From: Pseudoalteromonas sp. XI10
Lineage (GTDB): Bacteria > Pseudomonadota > Gammaproteobacteria > Enterobacterales > Alteromonadaceae
Length of the DNA: 64,000 nt
Assembly: GCF_001469895.1 (NCBI RefSeq)
Contig: NZ_LOPY01000051.1
Location: forward strand, 124,001 to 188,000
Direction: 5' to 3'
Both the position numbers and the translations under genes were made by a program. A model generated the notes under the pieces. The model ran no database searches and was not told where the DNA came from. It saw only the letters and a program-made list of their open reading frames with translations. Of this stretch, positions 1 to 9,324 are shown piece after piece. Numbering within the stretch: the first letter of the stretch is position 1; every line of letters begins with the position of its first letter.

Positions 1-1812
1 CAAGAAATCCTCGATGCCAACCCATACAAAGATCGTATTTATTGGGATCGCCGCTTCAGTGAAGTAGGTAATATCAGCACTGATAATACCCGTAAAACTA
101 TTCGTAGTTGGGCAGGTCTTCAAGGCACATTATTTAACGACGAGTGGGACTGGGATCTATCTGCAAGTTATGGTCGTTTTACCCAACACCAAATTCGCAG
201 CAATGAATTAAATACTGTAAAACTTAATCAAGCTTTACAAGCAGAAGAATTAGCGGATGGCACCATTCAATGTATTGATGAAGCAGCTCGTGCTGAAGGC
301 TGTGTGCCAATTAACTTATTTGGTGAGGGATCTATCACCGAAGAGATGGCTGCTTGGATCCGTACCAACCCAATTATTGATACCGAAATAAAACAATACG
401 GTGTAGTTGGCTACATAGCGGGTGATTTATTTGAATTACCAGCAGGCTCAGTATCTGCAGTATTTGGTGGCGAATACCGTAAAGATAGCCAAGACCTATC
501 AACCAGCGACGACATGAAAGCAGGCGGTATTACCTTCAACTATGTACCAAATTTTTATGGTGAAGTTGAGGTCTATGAAGCCTTTGCAGAGCTTGCGATC
601 CCACTTTTAAAAGATGCTCCTTTAGCAAAAAATTTAAGCGCAGAAACTTCATTACGTTTGGCTAACTATAGCATGGAAAACGTCAACACCGTTGCCAGCT
701 ACAAGCTAGGTGTATTTTGGGAGCCAATCGAAGGCTATGCATTTAGAGCAAACTACGCTCGCGCTCAACGTGCCCCCACAATCACAGAGCTTATGTCACC
801 ACCGCGTGGCGATTACGACAGCTATGATGATATTTGTGACGGTTTAACGGCAACATCAACTAAAGCAGGTCACGACAACTGCCGCAAAGAGCCGACGTTA
901 GCTGCGCAACTTGCTGCTGATCCTAACTTTGAATTTAGCGATGAGAACAACAGTTACTCTCCAGGGGCAGGTAACGAAAATCTAAAAGAAGAAACCGCTG
1001 ATACTTATACCTTTGGTGTGACAGTGGCTCCTGCCTTTTTAGAAAACTTTAATCTTGCCGTTGATTACTACGATATTGCTATTGTTGATGCGATTTCGCA
1101 GATCAGCAATGAAAACATCATGCGTGAATGTTACGACTCAGAAGCAGCATGGGGTGAAGACAACGTATTTTGTAATGATATTACCCGTAATAGCGAAGGT
1201 AACATTATCAAAATTCTTCAGCGTCAATATAACCTCGATGAGCTAACTGCACGTGGTTATGATGTAGTTGCACAGTACAAATTAGACTTAGATAACCTAG
1301 GTCAGTTGTCATTTAAACTAGATTACAACCATGTAATCGAAAACTCGCAAACCTATGAAGGACTTGATGGCAGCTTAGTAACCAGTCACTACGCAGGTTA
1401 CGGCAGCAGCAAAGATAAAGCCTCAATGTCACTTACATGGCGTAACGATAACTTGCGTATTCGCTGGCGTACAAATTACTTAGGCTCGTTTAAAGCAAGC
1501 CAGAGTCTTGAAGAAGATTATCAAGAGTATATTGCAGAAAATGATGCCCGCTGTGAGGCTAGTGAAGATACTTGTATCAGTAATCCAGAAAAACTTGCCT
1601 ACCAAGATTATGGCTCGTTCTTAAAACACAGCCTTTCAGCGTCTTACACCATGTCACTTGGTGAACAGAGCCAATTGCGCGTATTCGGTGGTGTGAATAA
1701 CGTGTTTGATAATAAAGGTGACTTTTATCCATATGGCCGTGGTAACTACTACAGCGCATACGGCGGTGGTGCTGGTCGCTACGTGTATGTAGGTGCTCAA
1801 TATAGCTTTTAA
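1..1812 (+). CDS. TonB-dependent receptor, 5' truncated by window edge
   Basis: The frame is open from base 1, so the N-terminal part, including signal peptide, TonB box and most of the plug, lies outside the window. What remains, about 603 residues, reads as the beta-barrel of a TonB-dependent outer-membrane receptor. It has alternating aromatic strands, the family motifs NYARAQRAPTITEL and ENLKEETADTYTFG, extracellular-loop cysteine pairs (CDGL and DNC near 828-882), and the C-terminal strand YVYVGAQYSF ending in Phe, the usual BAM signal. Such receptors import siderophores, cobalamin, oligosaccharides or peptides using TonB-ExbBD energy. The substrate cannot be told from the barrel. It is followed by a terminator shared with convergent zapE. 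An annotation starting at GTG 304 would be artificial because the codons upstream are continuous and fit the family. Confidence 0.93.
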   Translation, partial: QEILDANPYKDRIYWDRRFSEVGNISTDNTRKTIRSWAGLQGTLFNDEWDWDLSASYGRFTQHQIRSNELNTVKLNQALQAEELADGTIQCIDEAARAEGCVPINLFGEGSITEEMAAWIRTNPIIDTEIKQYGVVGYIAGDLFELPAGSVSAVFGGEYRKDSQDLSTSDDMKAGGITFNYVPNFYGEVEVYEAFAELAIPLLKDAPLAKNLSAETSLRLANYSMENVNTVASYKLGVFWEPIEGYAFRANYARAQRAPTITELMSPPRGDYDSYDDICDGLTATSTKAGHDNCRKEPTLAAQLAADPNFEFSDENNSYSPGAGNENLKEETADTYTFGVTVAPAFLENFNLAVDYYDIAIVDAISQISNENIMRECYDSEAAWGEDNVFCNDITRNSEGNIIKILQRQYNLDELTARGYDVVAQYKLDLDNLGQLSFKLDYNHVIENSQTYEGLDGSLVTSHYAGYGSSKDKASMSLTWRNDNLRIRWRTNYLGSFKASQSLEEDYQEYIAENDARCEASEDTCISNPEKLAYQDYGSFLKHSLSASYTMSLGEQSQLRVFGGVNNVFDNKGDFYPYGRGNYYSAYGGGAGRYVYVGAQYSF

Positions 1813-1848
1813 CCGTTTCATATGAAGATCCCCAGCTAGGCTGACATC

Positions 1849-1876
1849 AAAGGCGCATTTTTATTGCGCCTTTTAT
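1849..1876. terminator. Bidirectional rho-independent terminator
   Basis: The stem AAGGCGCA / TGCGCCTT encloses a short AT loop. A-rich sequence lies on one side and T-rich on the other. It sits between the convergent TonB-dependent receptor and zapE and overlaps the zapE stop codon, so it probably serves both. Confidence 0.8.
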
Positions 1877-2985
1877 CTTTTCCAGCTTTGCATCTCAACT
1901 AATCGAGACTCAGTACGTGCATATTCAAACGCCAGTTTTTGCCCTTGATATAAATCACTAATACCCACCTCGGCCGAAATCACCAGTAATCGGCTGCGAT
2001 CATAAAACTCATCAACCAAAGCAATAAAGCGCCGAGCTTCATCATCTAAAAAGTGTTCTTGTAAATCCTGCTTTTCTCGCTGATAACTATCTTCAATGCC
2101 ATGCACAATTTGTTTGCCTGTTGCTCCGCGCCCCATTACTGGCACATTGAGTAAATACACCCGCTGAAAACGCTCTGCCAAATAAATATAATCCGCGGTG
2201 CTTCTAGGTCCTGAGCAAAGCGTCATAAAATCAAACATAATGGCATCTTGAGCTTGCATTACACAGCTAAGCTCGCGGTGGCAAACCTCTATCGTTGTTT
2301 GCCTTGGTATTACTTGCTCTTGCTTTAAAAAGCGCTCTGTTAGCGCCTCTTTGTTATCAATAAAATAATGTTCGGTTTGTTTGCCAAAGCGAAAGCGATG
2401 ATCTGTGTCGCCTTCAACACTTAAAACATGGCAATGCTCATTTAATAAGTCGATAGTGGGTAAAAATCGTGCTCGCTGTAAACCGTTGCGATATAACTGC
2501 TCAGGTTGGCAGTTTGAGGTCGCGACTAACACTACTTGCTGCTCAAACAGGGCTTTGAATAAGCCACCCAAGATCATGGCATCACCAATATCAGAAACAA
2601 AAAACTCATCAAAACAAATCAAGCGAATGTGCTCTGCCCACTCTTTAGCAATCACCGTCAGCGGATTTTTCTGCCCTTGCAGCTGAGTTAAGCGCTCATG
2701 CACTTGCTTCATAAAATGATGAAAGTGCAAACGCTTCTTAGCTTCAATGTTAACAAGCTTGAAAAACACGTCCATTAACATGGATTTACCACGCCCTACG
2801 GGGCCATATAAATAAACTCCTTTTATTGGCTTAGCGCTTTGCCACCAATGGCTTGGTGCAGCCAATTCTGTGGCTAGATTATCAAGAGCATTAATCGCTG
2901 TGCGCTGGGCACGGTCTTCTTGCAAATCACCTTTGGCTATTTGCGCTTGGTAATGCTGTAATATTTGTCCTTGCTGTACTGTCAT
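1873..2985 (-). CDS. zapE: Cell division protein ZapE (AFG1-type ATPase)
   Basis: A 370-residue P-loop ATPase of the AFG1/ZapE family. Walker A is GPVGRGKS at residues 61-68. Walker B is IRLICFDEF near residue 130, followed by a sensor region ending in ATSNC. In E. coli, ZapE binds FtsZ and acts at the constricting division ring, especially under low oxygen or high temperature. Length and motifs match full-length family members. The start ATG at 2985 was kept. It is divergent from rsuA, with about 58 bases between the starts holding both promoters. It is far from the ftsZ cluster in this window. Confidence 0.92.
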   Translation of the reverse strand: MTVQQGQILQHYQAQIAKGDLQEDRAQRTAINALDNLATELAAPSHWWQSAKPIKGVYLYGPVGRGKSMLMDVFFKLVNIEAKKRLHFHHFMKQVHERLTQLQGQKNPLTVIAKEWAEHIRLICFDEFFVSDIGDAMILGGLFKALFEQQVVLVATSNCQPEQLYRNGLQRARFLPTIDLLNEHCHVLSVEGDTDHRFRFGKQTEHYFIDNKEALTERFLKQEQVIPRQTTIEVCHRELSCVMQAQDAIMFDFMTLCSGPRSTADYIYLAERFQRVYLLNVPVMGRGATGKQIVHGIEDSYQREKQDLQEHFLDDEARRFIALVDEFYDRSRLLVISAEVGISDLYQGQKLAFEYARTESRLVEMQSWKR

Positions 2986-3043
2986 AGGTAACTAGTATCC
3001 GCTATACTCGCCGCCATTGTAGCCGACTAAAAATGTGATCCCA

Positions 3044-3742
3044 ATGAAATTTCCATGCCGTTTAGATAAATTTATCAGCCATATTGCCGAGTTACCCCGC
3101 AGCAAAACCAAAGCAGGTATCAAACGTAAATACGCCACTGTTAATGGCGAGGTGATCACCTCATTTGATTATTCAATCAGCCAAGACGATGACGTGCGCT
3201 GGCAAGGCGAGCCGCTGGTGTTCTTAGGCAAGCGCTACTTCATGCTCCATAAGCCAGCTGGCTATGTATGCGCCAATAAAGATGACCTTCACCCGACTGT
3301 ATTTGACTTGCTTGATGAACCAAATATGAGCGACTTTCATGTTGCAGGCCGTTTAGATATCGATACCACAGGGTTAGTGATCATCACTAATGACGGCGAC
3401 TGGTCACACAAAATTACTGCACCAAAGCATAACAAATTCAAAACATATTTAGTTGAAACTCAGGAACCTATTGATGAAGAAGCAATTACAGCGTTAGAGC
3501 AAGGGGTGCAATTGCACAACGAAAAAGAGCTCACTCGCCCTGCGATTGTTGAAAAACTTGCAAGCTACAGCTTACGCCTTTCAATTTGCGAAGGTAAATA
3601 CCATCAAGTTAAGCGAATGCTTGCTGCTGTAGGTAATAAAGTTGTTGAATTACATCGTGAAAAAATAGCTGACATCACCCTCGACGAAAGCCTTGCAAGC
3701 GGTGAATATCGTGCCCTTACAGAAGCCGAACTGAAGCTCTAA
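3044..3742 (+). CDS. rsuA: 16S rRNA pseudouridine(516) synthase RsuA
   Basis: Makes pseudouridine at position 516 of 16S rRNA during 30S assembly. The protein begins with an S4 RNA-binding domain (CRLDKFISHIAE, residues 4 to about 60), followed by the RsuA/RluB/E/F catalytic domain with GRLDIDTTGLV. The catalytic Asp lies near residue 104. The C-terminal signature is GKYHQVKRMLAAVGN. Similarity to E. coli RsuA is high along the whole length (232 versus 231 residues). A GTG nine bases upstream (3035) is in frame, but ATG 3044 gives the family N-terminus. Neither has a strong ribosome binding site. Confidence 0.92.
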   Translation: MKFPCRLDKFISHIAELPRSKTKAGIKRKYATVNGEVITSFDYSISQDDDVRWQGEPLVFLGKRYFMLHKPAGYVCANKDDLHPTVFDLLDEPNMSDFHVAGRLDIDTTGLVIITNDGDWSHKITAPKHNKFKTYLVETQEPIDEEAITALEQGVQLHNEKELTRPAIVEKLASYSLRLSICEGKYHQVKRMLAAVGNKVVELHREKIADITLDESLASGEYRALTEAELKL

Positions 3743-3833
3743 ATAGGTACTTGAGCAAAAGTCATGATAACGCTGTCATTTTTCCTTAATAAAACCAGAC
3801 AAACGTGGTAAAAGTTAACAGGGGAAATAATAA

Positions 3834-3839
3834 AGGAGG
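3834..3839 (+). promoter_or_regulatory. Shine-Dalgarno fixing a GTG start
   Basis: AGGAGG six bases before GTG 3846 decides the start of the Cache chemoreceptor. Confidence 0.8.
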
Positions 3840-3845
3840 CTGACT

Positions 3846-5471
3846 GTGTTATCAGGACTAGCTTTAAAAACAAAAATCACCTTATTTGCTATCGCTATGT
3901 TTATTGCGTTATCTGCGATAGCGTTACTTGGCTTACAATCTTTACGCCATGCCAGCGAAAGCGACAACATCGCGCGTATCAACCAGCTCATGAAGAGCAC
4001 CACTAATATTGTTGAGCAATTTGAATTGATGGTTAAAAACAATCAACTCGAAGAAGCACAAGCAAAGAAGCTCGCTATTCAGGTACTTCGAGAAAATAAA
4101 TACCACGACTCAGAATATGTCTATGTCGTCGACAACAACTTAGATTTTGTCGCCACTCCGCACGATCCAGAACTACACGGCACCAGCTTTAACGATTTTA
4201 AAGATGCCAGCGGCAACAGTATCGGCCGTATGGTCGAAAATCTCGTGGGTAACACTACCAATAAAATCATTACCTATCACTGGGATTCAGTGCGAGATGG
4301 TGAAACCGTTGATTTAACCTCTGTAGTACAAAAAACACCGCTGTTTGGCTGGTATGTTGGTACAGGCATTAGCGCCAAAGAAGTTGATGAACGTTATTGG
4401 AATACTGCAAAGTGGTTGCTTGGCTTATCTATGCTTATTGCCATTGCGCTGACCTTTGCCATTGCCCGCTTTGGTTCATCACTCACTAATGCCTTAGGCG
4501 GCGAAATTGATGAAGTAATCGGTATTGTAAAAAACGTCTCTCGTGGCAACTTAAACTCACATATTCGCCAAGATGCCCCACCTGAGAGCATTATTGCTGC
4601 CATGCATTATATGCAGCAAGGCTTACGTGGTGTTGTTGGCGGTATTAAAGGCGTTACCGATAGCTTAAAAAATCAAAGTGTTGATAACGAATCTCGCTCT
4701 GTTGAGCTCGATAAACTGACTCGTAGCCTAAACGAAGAAACTCAAATGGTTGCTTCAGCTATTACTGAGTTAACAGCCTCAGCGCAAACTGTTGTAGAAC
4801 ATGCTGAACAAGCAGCTTACTCAGTGCAAGAAGCTGAGCAACAAGGTCAAAGTGCCAGCCACTTAACCAGCGAGGCTGCTGATACCATCGCGCTTTTAGA
4901 GCAGCAAATTGACAGCGCTGGTAATAACATTCAAGTGCTTGATGATGAGGTAAATAACATCGCAAATGTGCTCAGTGTTATTCAAGGGATTGCCGAACAA
5001 ACGAACTTACTTGCGCTTAACGCGGCGATAGAAGCTGCCCGTGCAGGTGAACAAGGACGTGGCTTTGCTGTAGTTGCTGATGAAGTTCGTGGGCTTGCTC
5101 AGCGCACACAGACTAGCACTGAAGAAATCCGCAATATGATTGGCAAACTACAAGCTGCAACCCAAGATGCCAAGTCATCTGTTTCGCTTAGTATTAGTAC
5201 CAGTGAACAAACCGTTGAAAAGTCGACTAAAGCCAATGAAGAACTAAAACGCGTTGCCAGTTCACTCAGCGCAATCGCGCAAATGAGCCATCAGATAGCT
5301 ATTGCTGCAAAAGAGCAGCTTGATGCCGGTGAAGACACTGCCAAACGTATCGTGACTATCTCAGACACGGCTTCACAAACGGCTGATGTGTCAAATCAGG
5401 CCCATACAGCAACCGATTTGATCAAAGGTCTTACTAGCAATTTAGAAACTGAAACCGCTAAATTCAGTTAA
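3846..5471 (+). CDS. Methyl-accepting chemotaxis protein with Cache sensor
   Basis: A 541-residue chemoreceptor. Transmembrane segment 1 is near residues 8-30. A periplasmic single-Cache domain follows ([17 protein letters not shown]... [15 protein letters not shown], about 90-185). Transmembrane segment 2 is near 190-210. A HAMP-like linker leads to the coiled-coil signalling domain, whose hairpin tip ([20 protein letters not shown]) is perfectly conserved. Cache domains of this kind often bind small carboxylates, but the ligand is unknown here. There is no C-terminal CheR/CheB tethering pentapeptide. The start is GTG 3846, supported by a strong AGGAGG at 3834-3839 six bases upstream. It appears monocistronic, with a strong terminator after it. 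Confidence 0.93.
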   Translation: MLSGLALKTKITLFAIAMFIALSAIALLGLQSLRHASESDNIARINQLMKSTTNIVEQFELMVKNNQLEEAQAKKLAIQVLRENKYHDSEYVYVVDNNLDFVATPHDPELHGTSFNDFKDASGNSIGRMVENLVGNTTNKIITYHWDSVRDGETVDLTSVVQKTPLFGWYVGTGISAKEVDERYWNTAKWLLGLSMLIAIALTFAIARFGSSLTNALGGEIDEVIGIVKNVSRGNLNSHIRQDAPPESIIAAMHYMQQGLRGVVGGIKGVTDSLKNQSVDNESRSVELDKLTRSLNEETQMVASAITELTASAQTVVEHAEQAAYSVQEAEQQGQSASHLTSEAADTIALLEQQIDSAGNNIQVLDDEVNNIANVLSVIQGIAEQTNLLALNAAIEAARAGEQGRGFAVVADEVRGLAQRTQTSTEEIRNMIGKLQAATQDAKSSVSLSISTSEQTVEKSTKANEELKRVASSLSAIAQMSHQIAIAAKEQLDAGEDTAKRIVTISDTASQTADVSNQAHTATDLIKGLTSNLETETAKFS

Positions 5472-5484
5472 TTTAAATTAAGTA

Positions 5485-5524
5485 AAAACGAAAAAGCCCA
5501 GCAACTGCTGGGCTTTTTCGTTTT
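5485..5524. terminator. Strong bidirectional terminator
   Basis: A near-perfect palindrome, AAAACGAAAAAGCCCAGC, with its complement after a 4-base loop. It ends in a T run on both strands and lies between the convergent chemoreceptor and YggN-like genes. Confidence 0.9.
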
Positions 5525-5533
5525 AAGTTCGTA

Positions 5534-6316
5534 TTAAGACTTTATTTGTACCAAATCAAAATCGGCCATACCAGGCACCATTTGTTGTAATCGTGATTCG
5601 GTGACATCTAATGAGTTCAAACACTCACAGTACTCTGAAGCTTTCATCTCTAACTGCTCAGCTTTCTTTTGCAGTGATTTGTCAATTTCAGTTGAGATGA
5701 TATCCATACGCTGCCCCATATCATTGATACGGTCTTCGATGTTACCTTCGCGCGATTTAAAAGCATCGCCTAGCGAAACTAAAATAGCGCCAAGTGAGCC
5801 ATGCACTGCAGAGTGAATTTTTTGGCTGATTTCTTTGGTAAAAAAGTCATCGATTTTCGACAGCGATTGCGGGGCAATAAAGAAAAAGTCATCACCACGC
5901 TTAAATTTATCCATCAGTGCACGCTCAACATATTGCAGCTGAGTTTTTAGCACTTCTGGCTCTTTGTCTGACATGCCCTCAACAACTTGCTCGATGGCAC
6001 TTAAGCCAAGGTTTACACCATCGGTCGCCAAGTCAACAAGTTCAGGGACGGTTTGCCTGATACCGCGGCTGAACTGCTCCACAACTTTACTTTCATCTGG
6101 GCTTAAATCAACCCAGTAGCCTCTTATAAACAATTGGTTATCGTTGTTGATCTGTACGCGAGTTTGACCTTTATCAACAATACGAATGACATCATCGGTG
6201 ATGATTAAGCCATGGCTTAGCTCTACATCGCATTGTTTTTTTTCTAAGGTTGCGTAACTGGAAAAGCTAGAGAATGTAATGGCCGCTGCTAACAACGAGC
6301 GAGAAAAGAACGCCAT
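5534..6316 (-). CDS. YggN-like DUF2884 exported protein
   Basis: About 260 residues with a clear signal peptide (MAFFSRSLLAAAITFSSFSSYA). The pattern CDVELSHGLIITDDVIRI, the Asn-Gly-type turn LFIRGYWVDLS, a long helical middle and a C-terminal Cys (EYCECLNSL) match the DUF2884 family (E. coli YggN). Its function is unknown and it is probably periplasmic. The longest frame starts at a GTG (6322) that overlaps the ribosome binding site GAGG. ATG 6316, five bases after GAGG, is the better start. The protein is slightly longer than YggN (239 residues). The family assignment is from pattern memory, not a search. Confidence 0.7.
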   Translation of the reverse strand: MAFFSRSLLAAAITFSSFSSYATLEKKQCDVELSHGLIITDDVIRIVDKGQTRVQINNDNQLFIRGYWVDLSPDESKVVEQFSRGIRQTVPELVDLATDGVNLGLSAIEQVVEGMSDKEPEVLKTQLQYVERALMDKFKRGDDFFFIAPQSLSKIDDFFTKEISQKIHSAVHGSLGAILVSLGDAFKSREGNIEDRINDMGQRMDIISTEIDKSLQKKAEQLEMKASEYCECLNSLDVTESRLQQMVPGMADFDLVQIKS

Positions 6317-6428
6317 ATACACCTCAAAAAGACAAAAAAGGAAGGCCGCTAGATTAGCAAATATCCAATTTTATGCAAGTAAAACGCCTAGCTATGCTAG
6401 GGCGTGTTGACCTTTTGCTATTAATTTT

Positions 6429-6528
6429 GCAGCAGTGTGTTTGGTATTTAGGCAAGGCAGAGCCTATGTAGTGTGGTTGTTCCACATAAATAGGCGATAA
6501 CGCAGCATCAATGCCAAACACGCGCTGC
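6429..6528. repeat. Internal hairpin 1 of the MITE-like element
   Basis: An inverted repeat of about 100 bp. GCAGC-TGTTTGGTATT on the left pairs with AATGCCAAACA-GCTGC on the right. Nested inside are CCTAT/ATAGG and a tip GTGG-TTGTT-CCAC. As RNA it would be a long stem-loop. Confidence 0.7.
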
Positions 6529-6541
6529 CCTTCGGGTTCTT

Positions 6542-6673
6542 CCTAGGGGCGATTAACTCTTTGTTACCTACATGGATGTAGGTAAGGGGCGTGAGCAGGA
6601 CGCGGTAGCTTTGTTCGATTTTTACGTAGCCCACTAGGTTACAAATCTCGCGCCGCGATTAAATCGCCCCTAG
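6542..6673. repeat. Internal inverted repeat 2 of the MITE-like element
   Basis: CTAGGGGCGATT at 6543-6554 is repeated inverted at 6662-6673. The ends resemble the outer termini (CTAGGGCG), as if a smaller related element were nested in a larger one. A small CTACAT-GG-ATGTAG hairpin lies inside. Confidence 0.65.
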
Positions 6674-6734
6674 AGTGAACAAATTTTAATCCACAAAGGT
6701 CAACACGCCCTAGGCGCTTTGAAGTAAAAATGGA

Positions 6735-9164
6735 TTAAATTGGTGAGCCCGGAGGCATTGGCAACACTTTAAAGTTTGTAGGCCATTCACCGTTTTCTAA
6801 AAAGTGACTGATTTGCTCGCTTAAGTATTGCTTAAATGCACTGTTACCAACGGATGCACTGCCTAGCATGGATTCTTGCTGGTAACTCTTTGCAAGTTTA
6901 GCTAAGTAGTAACGAAGCTGTGCTTGTACTTCGGGTGCCACCTCATTGCTTGCAACTAAGTCAGCAAACTGTTTTGCAGTTAAAAGCTGCACACGTTGGC
7001 TAATTTTACCTGCCATCCCTGAGGCAATTTTTTGCTCAAAAACTTGCTGATAAGTTTGTGCTAATAACGCATCTAAACCATAAAATGCATCGCTTCGTGC
7101 TTGCTGCTGTGCTAAGCGGTTAATGCGTTGGCTATTGAAAAGTAGGCTCAAGCTATGTGCTGCAGCAACCTCAGGCAGCGCCATCGCATCAAGCGTTAGT
7201 CCTGTGCGACCAACAATACTTTCGCGTGATTTAGATTCACCATACGCTTTTGGTGGAATAAGGGCTAATACTGACTCAGGTAAAACAAGGTTCTCAGCTT
7301 TTAGCGTTGCAAGGAGTGCATCTACTGCAGCTTGTTGCGTTTGCTTTGCCACAACCTGTGCCCCTTTTGGTTGTGAGCCATCACGTACTTCGTACTCATA
7401 ATTCACACCAGCTATTAGTTTAACCGCAGCTTCTACTTGATAGCGATGGAATAAATAAAGTGGCACCAGCATTTCTTCTAATTGCGATAAAGCAGTGCCT
7501 GTTTTGATGTTTTCGATACCAAAGCTCGCCAGCGCTTGTTTACGAACATCAAGTACACGCATTAACTCATCACTTGGTGAACTGCCGTTATCCCATAAAT
7601 GCCCTGTTGGGTGAGCACCACCTTGAGCGCGGGCATCACTGTCTGAAATAAATTCCAGCCCTTTGCTTTTGTTTTCAGCTAAAATTGCAGCCAATTGCTG
7701 TGCTTCATCTTGATTGGTGAAGTCGCTATAACCGTATTTGACCACTTGGGTATCCCACACGCCCATGCCAGTAGCATAGCCTCGACTTACATCTAATTTA
7801 CCTTGCTCATTAAAGCTCAGTAGTGGGTGTGGATAATCCATCACAGAGGCTCTGTCTGCCACTGACGCTGCAAAGTTATGCGAAATACCTAAAGTATGCC
7901 CGACTTCATGGGCGCTTAATTGACGAATACGATCAAGTGCCATTGCTTGTAAGCGCTTAGCCACTTCATTGCCTTCAAAATATGGGGCTGCTAATGCTTC
8001 TGCAATTAGGATGTCTTGACGAACACGCAGTGAACCCAGTGTCACATGACCTTTGATGATTTCGCCTGTTCGAGGGTCAATCACTGAGCTGCCATACGAC
8101 CAACCACGGGTTGCACGGTGCACCCATTGAATTACGTTGTAGCGTATATCCATAGGGTCGGCATCATCAGGGAGCACTTTAACAATAAATGCGTTCTTAT
8201 AACCTGCTGCATTAAAGGCATCATTCCACCATTTAGCCCCATCAAGTAACGCTGTTTTAACTGGCTCTGGTACACCCGGATCTAAGTAATAAACAATCGG
8301 CTCAACGGGCTCGCTGATTGGCAGGCTCGGATCTTTTTTCGCTAAACGATGACGAGGTATGTAACGCACATACATAGACTCGCCCAGCGCTGCCGCATAA
8401 TCTTTGTGCTCAATGCTCCAAAAACCTGCTTGAGGGTGGAATTTGCGAGGGGTGTAGTTATCGTCCGGTAACTCAATTAATGAGTGATGCATATGTACTG
8501 TAAGCGCATAAGGGTCTGCGCTCACTTGACGTACATACTTACCTGGGTTATTACCTTGAAAAGTAAGTACGGCTTCTAGTTCAGTATTTTTTTCAAACGC
8601 TTTTGAGCGCGCTAAATATACCGCACTGCGGTTGCTATCTAAGTTAAAACTTCCCTGCCCGGTTGCTGATAAACGACGGCTTACACCATGAACATCGCTT
8701 AATAAATAAGGGGTGTAATCCACAAGTACAGCAGTGTCTGACTGAGCGACAACACTAAAGCCCGCTAAAATACTTGATGCGAACGCCTCTTTAATACTTT
8801 GTTGTTCCGCAAGGTTATTAGTATTAGCACGGTAATAAGTATTAATAGCTCTTAGCATCACCTTATCGCCAAAACGCTCAAATTGAACTAAGTGAGTATC
8901 GCCTAACTGACCACGATCTAAGCCAATATCATTTGAACCAACACCGTAAGGTAAGCTTTGTTGTAATAAAAATTGTTGCTCGAGTTTATCCACCTCAAGA
9001 TACAATTTGCCGTTTTCTGTGTCGTAGTAAAATGAAAAATAGCCTGAAAAATGAGTCATTTTTTCAGTAAAATCATTTATAGACTTAATTGCTGCGTGTG
9101 CTTGAGTTATCATAGTAAGTAGCACAGCTAAGAGCAGATATCGTAGTAATGGTATTTTTTGCAT
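6735..9164 (-). CDS. Exported zinc-dependent metalloprotease (metzincin type)
   Basis: An 809-residue protein with an N-terminal signal peptide (MQKIPLLRYLLLAVLLTMI... AHA). The central zinc signature HEVGHTLGISH (HExxHxxGxxH) is followed by the Met-turn-like SVMDYPHP, placing it among metzincin-like peptidases of the large DUF5117/DUF4953 group. The N-terminal half (MTHFSGYFSFYYDTENGKLYLEV...) is the beta-rich DUF5117/5118-type region found before this catalytic domain. It probably acts in the periplasm or outside the cell. The natural substrate is unknown. It stands alone, divergent from fbp, and its downstream terminator has been interrupted by the repeat element. The catalytic residues appear intact. 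Confidence 0.85.
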   Translation of the reverse strand: MQKIPLLRYLLLAVLLTMITQAHAAIKSINDFTEKMTHFSGYFSFYYDTENGKLYLEVDKLEQQFLLQQSLPYGVGSNDIGLDRGQLGDTHLVQFERFGDKVMLRAINTYYRANTNNLAEQQSIKEAFASSILAGFSVVAQSDTAVLVDYTPYLLSDVHGVSRRLSATGQGSFNLDSNRSAVYLARSKAFEKNTELEAVLTFQGNNPGKYVRQVSADPYALTVHMHHSLIELPDDNYTPRKFHPQAGFWSIEHKDYAAALGESMYVRYIPRHRLAKKDPSLPISEPVEPIVYYLDPGVPEPVKTALLDGAKWWNDAFNAAGYKNAFIVKVLPDDADPMDIRYNVIQWVHRATRGWSYGSSVIDPRTGEIIKGHVTLGSLRVRQDILIAEALAAPYFEGNEVAKRLQAMALDRIRQLSAHEVGHTLGISHNFAASVADRASVMDYPHPLLSFNEQGKLDVSRGYATGMGVWDTQVVKYGYSDFTNQDEAQQLAAILAENKSKGLEFISDSDARAQGGAHPTGHLWDNGSSPSDELMRVLDVRKQALASFGIENIKTGTALSQLEEMLVPLYLFHRYQVEAAVKLIAGVNYEYEVRDGSQPKGAQVVAKQTQQAAVDALLATLKAENLVLPESVLALIPPKAYGESKSRESIVGRTGLTLDAMALPEVAAAHSLSLLFNSQRINRLAQQQARSDAFYGLDALLAQTYQQVFEQKIASGMAGKISQRVQLLTAKQFADLVASNEVAPEVQAQLRYYLAKLAKSYQQESMLGSASVGNSAFKQYLSEQISHFLENGEWPTNFKVLPMPPGSPI

Positions 9165-9324
9165 AATCTTATCTTTGTTATTCGCGTTTTAAATACTGTA
9201 TAGGTATTAAGCAGTATAAAGTACTATCAAGAAAAATCAGCTATTTAAGACGAAATTCAGCGCTTGCTAAGACATTCTCTCTCACACTAAAAATGTCTGG
9301 CTACAACGTTATCAGGAAAATAGA

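Larger units (their letters stand above)
6400..6710. mobile_element. MITE-like palindromic interspersed element, about 311 bp
   Basis: A non-coding element bounded by 16-bp perfect terminal inverted repeats GGGCGTGTTGACCTTT (6400-6415 and the complement at 6695-6710). The similarity continues more weakly for about 15 bases inward. It is flanked by TA (or CTAG, which is ambiguous because the site is palindromic) on both sides, as expected of a target duplication. It encodes no transposase, so mobility would depend on a transposase in trans. I recall close relatives in many copies in Pseudoalteromonas and related marine genomes. It fills the only gap longer than 300 bases in the window. Confidence 0.75.
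6381..6720 (-). terminator. Metalloprotease terminator split by repeat insertion
   Basis: Joining 6381-6400 directly to 6714 onward rebuilds a perfect 8-bp hairpin, CGCCTAGC-TAT-GCTAGGCG, flanked by AAAA and CTTT. This is a normal rho-independent terminator downstream of the minus-strand metalloprotease gene. In the present sequence the right arm (6710-6717) and the left arm (6385-6392) are about 310 bases apart. The short copy of CTAG left beside the 3' arm still allows a local GCCTAGCtatGCTAGG fold at 6386-6400. Confidence 0.6.
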
